DNA from: Branchipolynoe longqiensis
Taxonomy: Eukaryota > Annelida > Polychaeta > Phyllodocida > Polynoidae
DNA length: 64,000 nt
Direction: 5' to 3'
NCBI GenBank assembly: GCA_030323885.1
Contig: CM059192.1
Span: forward strand, 72,001 to 136,000
Both the position numbers and the translations under genes were made by a program. Numbering within the stretch: the first letter of the stretch is position 1; every line of letters starts with the position of its first letter. Shown piece after piece: positions 55,374-64,000 of the stretch. The notes beneath the pieces were generated by a model. The model had not been told where the DNA came from. It saw nothing but the letters and a program-made list of their open reading frames with translations, and ran no database searches.

Positions 55374-56757
55374 TATATGGGTCACTCTCCTGAAAAATGG
55401 CCAGAAGTGTCACATGGAGAGTTAAAATCTAATATTTGAATTTTTAACATTTTCTGGTTGCAAATGAAAGCGGGAAATCTCCCCTTTACATATATGTAAA
55501 ATATAAATTGATGAGATAAAAAATAAAGTCCATGATTAAGCTATGTCTTATGGCAGTATAACATGTGTTGCTCAGATGTAACACATGTTTAGGACATCAC
55601 ACAGTCTGTTTAATAAAAAATGTGCAGAATTAAATAATTTCATACTTAGAAGCATATTAATCATGGCATAATATACAGAAATATCTATGGCTTATATTGA
55701 TTTTTAAACAAAATTAATTCCCAGCCATGCTTTATTCACTGAATAATTAGTGTACAATATTTGTGTGGCATCCAGACACCACTTGTTAGATCTGTGTCGG
55801 GAATTTGTAATGTTGTTTCTGAAGTCATCACTTCTTTTCAAATTTAAGCATGCATAAGTGTTAATAAATACTTCGTTTTTGATTTGGGAACTGTTTTGTT
55901 TGATATATCAATGCAATATATATATAATACGACCTGCTGAACGACCCATTGACTTCGCCCTCTCTCATGCCTGCTCTCTCCCTGCGTGTCCGCGCCCCCT
56001 ACCCATGAACCCCTCCCCCCCATCCACATTTGACAAAACAACTATTATAACTCAATGACTCGAGAATCACTACCCCATCTTTAGACCCATTACCACCACT
56101 ACATAACTACATCTTCAACCAGCAATGCACACAATATAAACCACTATACATGCACAACATGGCACTATTTAAAGACTAACCGTTATTAAAACCAAAATCT
56201 AACTGATATACACACACAGCATATGATTTAACCACTAGTGTACATTACTGCACACTCTATCTTGATGCATATAGATACTTTGCACTATGTTCAGTACATA
56301 TGCTGTACACTATGCAGCATAGGCTGCTCCCCCACTTTCTTTTATGTTCAGAATGGGTTGTGCTGCACACAATGCAACACATTCCACTTCCACTATGTAC
56401 AGATGAAATGCGACCACTCCGACGGCTGGAAGACCAGTGCCCCGGCGCTGACAAAATATGTATTCAGATGAATAAAAATATTTACCAAAAAAAATACAAG
56501 ATGTTAGTAAGGATTCAACCACGTCCCATATGTCATGTTACAAATGGCTGACTGTAAACTGTTTTTTTTGTACAAAAACACTTCATAACTAAAAGGACCA
56601 AAGTTGCACACAGTTTATTTTATTTCCCTTATTTCTTTCATCAAATCTTAACATGAATATGAAAAGTATAAAGAAAAAAATAAGTAGAACGTTTTTTTAT
56701 TGATGTTTTTAAAATTCTATACCATGCTGACCAGTTTTCAGGAGAGTGACCCATATA
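55374..56757. mobile_element. M6 TIR element, 1.38 kb, non-coding
   Basis: The ends ATATGGGTCACTCTCCTGAA at left and its complement at right (TTCAGGAGAGTGACCCATAT) match over about 25 bp, each followed inward by AATGG or ACTGG. TA-rich sequence lies outside both ends, compatible with TA target choice. The interior has no frame above 85 codons and no transposase motif, so it would depend on a helper. Single copy here. Confidence 0.8.
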
Positions 56758-57861
56758 GATATATACATATTTAAAGGGGCAACTACAGTTTAAAATAAAC
56801 ACAAGGTGGGACTCAAGTGAGACGAGTATATTCTCCTGCTAGGAATATTAGCCCTTTCCCTAAATTTCTTTTGTTACTCCTCCGGTACGAGTGAGGATCT
56901 GCACGTCTGTTAAGGACACGGAGGGCCGGTGGTGGCGCCACAGGTCGTGAGTGACAGACGCAGGAGGCAGAACATAGAATATTCGGTAATATATTATATA
57001 ATCGCGCCTATATTCTCGCACAATACGTTCTATGTCACATATATATTTGCACGCGCATGCCTGCACATGCGTTGCACCCGCGGTGAATGCATCTGTGCAG
57101 GTGTGGCGTCTTGGCGACCCACATACACCTTTGTAACCTATATCCGTTACGCTTCTATGCATATAGATATACTCTGGGTATACCCCGTGTATGCTAGTGC
57201 ACGTACAGCTAGGTGCTTCCACTGTGTCATAGTTCTCCGGGGTGGGGGTGGGGGTGGGGGTGGGGGGGGGGGGGGTTCGATCCGCCAGGTGGCGGGGTGG
57301 GGCGCCCTCTCGCCACTGCTTGCTGGGTGACCGCCTCGGTCACCCCGGCGCCTCCGCCCCCCCCCCCCCCCTTCGACTTGCATTGGTTTTATAAATGTAT
57401 ATATCTATATATAAACTGTATCTCTATATATACATCTCTATATATAGACTATATCTGACAGCTGGGGGTGGCACTCCACCAACGGAGGAATAGACATATA
57501 AAGCATATGTTCCCCTCGATGAATACTCGTATAATGCGTTATAATCGCATATAAACGATATGCGGTCTAAATTTTAAAAACGAATGCTTAAACCGGCGCA
57601 TTCGAAACGGCCGGAAATGCCCGGCTTGGCGCGGAGCCGTCCGAAATGCGGGCCAAGGTTCCGTAAAGGAACGTCCCGACGGATCCGAAATAGCATAGCT
57701 GAAGCAGGCCCGATATACATGTCCGCACGTGACCAACGCATACACTCGCAATTTATATTCATATAATACATTATATAGCACATATAAATTCCCAGCGAGT
57801 GGAGTGTGATGCTCCACACAGGGGGTTGGAATAATGCATGCTGGTCATCACCCTATCCACC
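56758..57861. other. Unassigned region with G-tract, C-tract and CpG-rich block
   Basis: Includes a (GGGGGT)n/G-run at 57240-57275, CCGCCAGGTGGCG at 57282-57294 and a C-run at 57356-57371. A CpG-rich block lies at 57585-57725. Frames on both strands in the CpG block (60-92 codons) have no recognised domain. No gene is supported. Confidence 0.45.
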
Positions 57862-60705
57862 AGAACTTGTCTACATGGCTCCCTGCCTGAGAGTGCAGTG
57901 CACACTACAACACTACTGATCTGTAGCCTGAGAGTGCAGTGCAGACTACAACACTACTGATCTGTAGCATGAGAGTGCAGTGCAGACTACTACACTACTG
58001 ATCTGTAGCCTGAGAGTACAGTGCACACTACAACACTACTGATATGTAGCCTGAGAGTGCAGTGCAGACTACAACTACTGAGCTGTAGCCTAAGAGTTCA
58101 GTGCAGATTACAACACTACTGATCTGTAGCCTGAGAGTTCAGTGCAGATTACAACACTACTGATATGTAGTCTCAGAGTGCAGTGCACACTACAACACTA
58201 CTAATCTGTAGCCTGAGAGTACAGTGCACACTACAACACTACTGATCTGAAGCATGAGAGTGCAGTGCAGACTACTACACTACTGATCTGTAGCCTGAGA
58301 GTGCAGTGCAGACTACTACACTACTGATCTGTAGCCTGAGAGTGCAGTGCAGACTACAACACTACTGATCTGTAGCCTGAGAGTACAGTGCAGACTACAG
58401 CACTACTGATATGTAGCCTGAGAGTGCAGTGCACACTACAACGCTACTGATCTGTAGCCTGAGAGTGCAGTGCAGACTACAACACTACTGATCTGTAGCC
58501 TGAGAGTACAGTGCAGACTACAGCACTACTGATATGTAGCCTGAGAGTGCTGTGCAGATTACAACACTACTGATCTGTAGCCTGAGAGTGGAGTGCAGAC
58601 TACAACACTATTGATATGGAGCCTGAGAGTGCAGTGCAGACTACAGCACTACTGATATGTAGCCTGAGAGTGCTGTGCAGATTACAACACTACTGATCTG
58701 TAGCCTGAGAGTACAGTGCAGACTACAACACTACTGATCTGTAGCCTGAGAGTGAAGTGCACACTACAGCACTACTGATATGTAGCCTGAGAGTGCAGTG
58801 CAGACTACAACACTACTGATATGTAGCCTGAGAGTGCTGTGCAGATTACAACACTACTGATCTGTAGCCTGAGAGTGCAGTGCAGACTACTACACTACTG
58901 ATCTGTAGCCTGAGAGTGCAGTGCAGACTACAACACTACTGATCTGTAGCCTGAGAGTACAGTGCAGACTACAGCACTACTGATATGTAGCCTGAGAGTG
59001 CAGTGCACACTACAACGCTACTGATCTGTAGCCTGAGAGTGCAGTGCAGACTACAACACTACTGATCTGTAGCCTGAGAGTACAGTGCAGACTACAGCAC
59101 TACTGATATGTAGCCTGAGAGTGCTGTGCAGATTACAACACTACTGATCTGTAGCCTGAGAGTGGAGTGCAGACTACAACACTATTGATATGGAGCCTGA
59201 GAGTGCAGTGCAGACTACAGCACTACTGATATGTAGCCCGAGAGTACAGTGCAGACTACAACACTACTGATCTGTAGCCTGAGAGTGAAGTGCACACTAC
59301 AGCACTACTGATATGTAGCCTGAGAGTGCAGTGCAGACTACAGCACTACTGATATGTAGCCTGAGAGTGCTGTGCAGATTACAACACTACTGATCTGTAG
59401 CCTGAGAGTGGAGTGCAGACTACAACACTATTGATATGGAGCCTGAGAGTGCAGTGCAGACTACAGCACTACTGATATGTAGCCTGAGAGTGCTGTGCAG
59501 ATTACAACACTACTGATCTGTAGCCTGAGAGTGCAGTGCAGACTACAACACTACTGATCTGTAGCCTGAGAGTGAAGTGCACACAGCACTACTGAATGCA
59601 GAGCTTCAACTACTGATCTGTAGCCTGAGAGTGCAGTGCAGACTACAACACTACTGACTGATGTGCACCTAGCCCTGAGTAGCTGCAGTGCAGACTACAG
59701 CACTACTGATATGGAGCCTGAGAGTGCAGTGCAGACTACAGCACTACTGATATGGAGCCTGAGAGTGCAGTGCACACTACAGCACTACTGATATGGAGCC
59801 TGAGAGTGCAGTGCAGACTACAGCACTACTGATCTGTAGCCTGAGAGTGCTGTGCAGATTACAACACTACTGATCTGTAGCCTGAGAGTGGAGTGCAGAC
59901 TACAACACTATTGATATGGAGCCTGAGAGTGCAGTGCAGACTACAGCACTACTGATATGTAGCCTGAGAGTGCTGTGCAGATTACAACACTACTGATCTG
60001 TAGCCTGAGAGTGCAGTGCACACTACAACACTACTGATATGGAGCCTGAGAGTGAAGTGCACACTACAGCACTACTGATATGTAGCCTGAGAGTGCAGTG
60101 CAGATTACAACACTACTGATCTGTAGCCTGAGTGTGCAGTGCAGATTACGACACTACTGATCTGTAGCCTGAGAGTTCAGTGCAGACTACAACACTACTG
60201 ATATGTAGCCTGAGAGTGCAGTGCACACTACAATTGTACTGATCTGTAGGCTGAGAGTGCAGTGCAGACTACTACACTACTGGTCTGTAGCCTGAGAGTG
60301 CAGTGCAGACTACAACACTACTGATATGTAGCCTGAGAGTGCAGTGCAGACTACTACACTACTGATCTGTAGCCTGAGAGTACAGTGCAGACTACAACAC
60401 TACTGATCTGTAGCCTGAGAGTGAAGTGCACACTACAACACTACTGATCTGTAGCCTGAGAGTGCAGTGCACACTACTACACTACTGATCTGTAGCCTGA
60501 GAGTGCAGTGCAGATTACAACACTACTGATCTGTAGCCTGAGAGTTCAGTGCAGATTACAACACTACTGCTCTGTAGCCTGAGAGTGCAGTGCAGACTAC
60601 TACACTACTGATCTGTAGCATGAGAGTGCAGTGCAGACTACAGCACTACTGATATGTAGCCTGAGAGTGCAGTGCAGACTACTACACTACTGATCTGTAG
60701 CCGGA
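57862..60705. repeat. 41-bp minisatellite, about 69 units, with higher-order repeats
   Basis: Units of CTGTAGCCTGAGAGTGCAGT then GCAGACTACAACACTACTGA and T. A multi-unit block containing GTGCTGTGCAGATTACAAC, then GAGTGGAGTGCAGACTAC and CTATTGATATGGAGCC, recurs starting near 58546, 59120, 59365 and 59845. A scrambled stretch at about 59580-59690 marks a rearrangement. Confidence 0.96.
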
Positions 60706-60999
60706 GGGTTGGTGTGTGTGTGGGTGGGTGGGGGGGGGGGGTGTTTATAGCATGTCCTGCCGGGAGGAGAGTGTTCAACAGCAGGCCTTGAGGCGCCACC
60801 TGGGGAGGGGCAAGTAACCAGCAAGTGAAGACAACAACAATGGGGCGTTAAGAATAGACATGGGCACTGTAAAATCGCGCCTGCAACCCCGAAATAGGAG
60901 AGACGGTGTTGGATACGTGTGTGTACTTGTGTGGTGCAGCTGCCCGGTGTACGCCATGCTGGGTGACAGGTCCGCTCTTAGTGTATTCATATATATATA
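60706..60999. other. Spacer with G-run
   Basis: GT/G-rich sequence at 60708-60742 and GGCGCCACCTGGGG at 60792-60805. No gene recognised. Confidence 0.45.
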
Positions 61000-61412
61000 T
61001 TATCATCATCATCATGCTGTCGGTCGCAATGCGACAAAGACTGCTTTTATTTCTTAACCGCTGCTATTTTGTGTGGTTGTGCATTTCATAAAAGCTGCTT
61101 GTACAGTGTTCAAGTGCTGCTGGCTTTTGCAAGTTACTAGCAGCACTCTCTCGGGGAGCAAATAGAGGTCTCACAACGGCAAGAACACTTCAAGACAGGC
61201 ACAAACTATTTGTCCCTGCAGTAGTTGGCCGGGAGATGTTGGGAGTTCCCTTCATCACTGCCCTTAATGCTGCCATCGAAGCATGGTTTTCTATTAGGGT
61301 TTGCTCCCTTAGCCTTAGGTTCTATCAAGAACCTGTACCACAAGACAGTGAGTGGTTTATAACTTTGCAAGGCAGGGGTGTCAAACTCCCTGAGGTATTT
61401 TAGCAGATAGGT
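61000..61412 (-). mobile_element. Short retroposon sharing the LINE 3' tail
   Basis: Inverted relative to the 2270-2730 copy. (ATC)n at 61003-61015 is followed by GCTGTCGGTCGCAATGCGAC, the complement of the LINE 3' hairpin, and then the shared body through CTGTACCACAAGACAGTGAG and CAAACTCCCTGAGGTATT. Confidence 0.75.
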
Positions 61413-61414
61413 AC

Positions 61415-61427
61415 TGCATTACCCACA

Positions 61428-61458
<31 letters not shown>

Positions 61459-61600
61459 GTGTATATATATATATGTATATGTATATGTATATGTATGGTG
61501 CATGTGTCCTGTGTGCGCCATGCCGGGTGACAGGTCCACTCTTAGTCTTAGTGTATGTATATGACATGGATATGTGTAATATATAATATATATAAAAGCA
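61415..61600. repeat. (TA)n/(TATG)n microsatellite
   Basis: ATATATATATATATATAT and GTATATGTATATGTATATG runs with intervening unique sequence. Confidence 0.9.
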
Positions 61601-61726
61601 CAACACTACAGATGGCATTCACTATTTAGGTTCACGTACGGAATTAACCAGCACGTATGTGTATGTGCTCTAAAACCTATTGTGGGAATATAAACAAGGA
61701 CACTACCACTTATCAGTTCTCTTCTG

Positions 61727-61972
61727 TATATTAATCATTATCTACTGCTACTATCCTGCTGTATACACATATATATGTGATGTATAAGCATTATGCGAGT
61801 ATAAAGCCGCGTAAGGGAATTTCTATGTCTTTGTTACACTGTATTATGTTATTCCGATATTATATTATTGGCCAATGGGCTTCCTGCATCTATTTGCTTC
61901 CTACTCATACGGGTACCAGTGGCTCCACCACCGCCTGACCATACTTCCGCCGCTACTACTGTCACTTGCGAC

Positions 61973-62010
<38 letters not shown>

Positions 62011-62048
62011 ATACAGCAGGATAGTAGCAGTAGATAATGATTAATATA
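61727..62048. repeat. M7: exact 43-bp inverted repeat pair
   Basis: TATATTAATCATTATCTACT, GCTACTATCCTGCTGTATAC and ACA at 61727-61769 are matched exactly in reverse complement at 62006-62048. The 236-bp interior is unique. Either a small foldback/MITE element or a local inverted duplication; the outer flanks are AT-rich and a target duplication cannot be judged. Confidence 0.85.
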
Positions 62049-62077
62049 TATATATATATATATATATATGCGTTCAA

Positions 62078-62500
62078 TCAATCAATAGTTCCGTCCTCTA
62101 GTCGAGGGTTGGATGCAATGGTTCTCCACTTGTCCCGATGGTGTGCTGTTCTGATAGACTGTGAATAATTCAAGCCTGTCCACTGTGAAATATTTGTAAA
62201 CCATGATGTTCTTGGTCTCCCTCTCCCTCTGCTGCCATTCACCTTCCCTTCCAACAATGTACGGTATATTGAACTCTGACGAATGATGTGGCCAAAATAA
62301 ATAAGTTTCTTTGTCTGTATAGTGGCAAACAAGCTTTTCTTATTTTTAATTTTTCTGAGAACTTCTTTGTTGGTGATCTTCTTTGTCCATGATAATTTCA
62401 TCATCCTTCGATAAGTCCACATCTCAAATGCTGCTAAACGTTTGTACATTTTCTTAGAGATTGTCCATGTCTCAGCCCCATACATTAGAGTAGACCACAC
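62078..62500 (-). pseudogene. LINE reverse transcriptase C-terminal fragment (second family)
   Basis: A 140-codon minus-strand frame carries LMYGAETWTISKKMYKRLAA, FEMWTYRRMMKLSWTKKITN and KEVL, with GRGRPRTSWFTN near the end. This is the post-palm region of an APE-type LINE. It is only distantly similar to the 13833-14394 copy, so it belongs to another family. It ends at a plus-strand CAATCAATC run (62073-62087). Palm motifs are missing. Confidence 0.88.
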
Positions 62501-62600
62501 ATAACACTGAAGAATACGCTTCCTTGCGCGTTATATATATATATAGAATACGCCTCCTATGAAGAATATACGCGTTATATATATAAATATATACTTGGAT
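62501..62600. repeat. ATATACGCGTTATATATA-type repeats
   Basis: Two to three diverged units with GCGTTATATATATA and GAATACGCCTCCTATGAAG. No gene. Confidence 0.7.
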
Positions 62601-63235
62601 ATGTAGAATTAAATCTAGGTGAGTGTTTTGCTTTCGAATAGACCTATTTCACTGTTTACTAACAACATCGTGTATGCGCGCGCAGGTTGGCTGCAGAACG
62701 AATGCACACTGCCACTGAGTTTGCCAGTACGCCTAGTGCAAAACGTTTATTTTATTCAAAATTAATAGAAATGCAGAAGCCTAACCATATTAATTTAATA
62801 TAATCTATTCGTTGCATATGTTTTCTATATGTGTTCCAAGCGGTTTGTTTCTAGGTCGTCTGGTTTTAGAGATATTTCACTTTTTCTGTAAGAAGATTGC
62901 TCACGGCCATTGAGTTTGCCGGTATGCGCAGTGCAAAACGTTTATTTTATTCAAAATTAATAGAACTGCAGAACCCTAACCTTATGAATTTAATATAATC
63001 TATTCGGTGAATATGTTTTCTATATTTGTTACAAGCGGTTTGTTTATAGGCGGTGTGGTTTTATAGATATTTCACTTTTTCTGAATGAAGATTGCTCATA
63101 GCCATTGAGTTGGCAGTGTGACAGTGTGTCATCCTGCATCCAAACTGTGCGTGCACTGACTTAAATACCCATGCTGACGTCATATGAAATAGGTCTATAT
63201 GCTCTTTTTTTATCCGACTCTGTAGTTATAATGAG
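62601..63235. mobile_element. M3 fragment split by an M1-related TIR element
   Basis: M3 words (AATTAAATCTAGGTGAGTGT) stop at 62637 and M3-end-like ATCCGACTCTGTAGT resumes near 63214. Between lies an element with ATAGACCTATTTCA (62638-62651) and TGAAATAGGTCTAT (63185-63198) as inverted ends. It holds two ~190-bp M1-type units (about 62745-62920 and 62935-63110). Confidence 0.72.
62638..63198. mobile_element. M1-related TIR element with different ends
   Basis: 561 bp. The 14-bp inverted ends (ATAGACCTATTTCA) are unrelated to the GGTGTCGCAG ends of the other M1 elements, yet the internal dimer is the same repeat in the opposite orientation. GCAAAACGTTTATTTTATTC precedes each internal unit. Confidence 0.78.
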
Positions 63236-63479
63236 CAGTAACCCGGATTGAACATCACCACACACCCCGCTCCGCGTACTCCTCTAGATTTCATTCTACA
63301 TATCCGACTAAATGCTACCACGCAAGTGGAGAGTCCCAGTGGGGGCGGGGGTGTGGGGGGGGGGCATGCTGGTACCCCCCCGCCCCCCAACAGAGGGGCG
63401 GCGGGGGAAGCTGGTACCCCCCCCCCCCCCCAACAGAGGGGGGGGGACCACTACAGAGCTTATAACATGCGATAAACGG
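63236..63479. other. G/C-run block
   Basis: A G-rich stretch near 63340-63365, a C-run after 63375 and C-run/G-run pairs at 63416-63450, with CCCCCAACAGAGGGG repeated twice. An M3-like scrap (TTCATTCTACATATCCGACT) lies at 63290-63309. The open frames are low-complexity artefacts. Confidence 0.6.
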
Positions 63480-63483
63480 TCTA

Positions 63484-64000
63484 TCACTATCCATATACAC
63501 ACGCACGGCGGTGCAGTCCTGTAGACACAGATCCATATACACACGCACGGCGGTGCAGTCCTGTAGACACAGATCCATATACACATGCACGGCGGTGCAG
63601 TCCTGTAGACACAGATCCATATACACATGCACGGCGGTGCAGTCCTGTAGACACAGATCCATATACACATGCACGGCGGTGCAGTCCTGTAGACACAGAT
63701 CCATATACACACGCACGGCGGTGCAGTCCTGTAGGCACGGATCCATATACACACGCACAGTGGTGCAGTCATGTAGACACAGATCCATATACACATGCAC
63801 GGCGGTGCAGTCCTGTAGACACAGATCCATATACACACGCACGGCGGTGCAGTCCTGTAGACACAGATCCATATACACACGCACGGTGGTGCAGTCCTGT
63901 AGGCACAGATCCATATACACATGCACGGCAGTGCAGTCCTGTAGGCACAGATCCATATACACATGCACGGTGGTGCAGTCCTGTAGGCACAGATCCATAT
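63484..64000. repeat. 42-bp minisatellite, at least 12 units, runs off the window
   Basis: Units of ATCCATATACACACGCACGG then CGGTGCAGTCCTGTAGACAC and AG. Since 42 is divisible by three, long minus-strand frames (218 and 227 codons, Cys/Ile/Trp- or Leu/Asp-rich) appear; they are not called as genes. Confidence 0.96.

Noticed and set aside
62501..62600. CG-containing TATA-rich repeats as a possible replication origin or promoter.
   Set aside because: They are short diverged tandem units in an AT-rich tract with no adjoining gene.

Overview
This is a repeat-dominated stretch of an animal genome, not a bacterial or viral one. Genes are split by introns with GT/AG junctions. The sequence is full of tRNA-derived SINEs, truncated non-LTR retrotransposons, short terminal-inverted-repeat (TIR) elements and very long minisatellite arrays. 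The coding remnants (a DNAJC12-type co-chaperone, APE-type LINE reverse transcriptases, a Ty3/Gypsy pol) fit a metazoan. The tRNA-headed SINEs and CAAT-tailed LINE ends resemble those of marine lophotrochozoans such as molluscs, but that placement is a low-confidence impression.

One real host gene is recognisable: the last four exons of a DNAJC12/JDP homologue on the + strand (12399-12477, 22425-22564, 23909-24023, 26182-26261). They join in frame through GT-AG introns of phase 1, 0 and 1, and give 137 residues from within the J domain (with the HPD motif) to the family's C-terminal KFRNYEI. The exon for the start of the J domain was not found and probably lies upstream of the window. Two of these exons are hemmed in by minisatellites whose units contain or abut the splice sites. 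The 35-bp array before the 22425 exon repeats the splice acceptor itself about fifty times. A 4.5-kb Ty3/Gypsy element with 5-bp target duplications lies between that array and the exon.

Layout: 1-5.4 kb, interspersed repeats and LINE/SINE remnants. 5.75-6.76 kb, 26-bp array. 7-9.8 kb, SINEs and TIR elements. 10.3-12.4 kb, ~110-bp array leading into the first visible exon. 12.5-13.2 kb, 18-bp array. 13.67-15.95 kb, a LINE nested in a TTAA-flanked MITE. 16.1-17.86 kb, acceptor-bearing array. 17.86-22.4 kb, Gypsy element. 22.4-26.3 kb, rest of DNAJC12. 27.4-33.9 kb, arrays, MITEs and SINEs. 34.3-37.8 kb, CA-rich and 29-bp arrays. 38.1-40.8 kb, nested MITEs. 41.2-42.9 kb, 42-bp array. 44.2-54.5 kb, a 10-kb 27-bp satellite with higher-order structure. 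55.4-56.8 kb, a TIR element. 57.9-60.7 kb, 41-bp array. 61-63.3 kb, retroposon and MITE remnants. 63.5 kb to the end, 42-bp array.

Long open frames inside the arrays (for example 928 aa in the 27-bp satellite) arise from repeat units divisible by three, or open in several frames, and are not called as genes. At least seven kinds of short TIR element occur. One family keeps its ends and a central palindrome but has entirely different word-repetitive arms in each copy.
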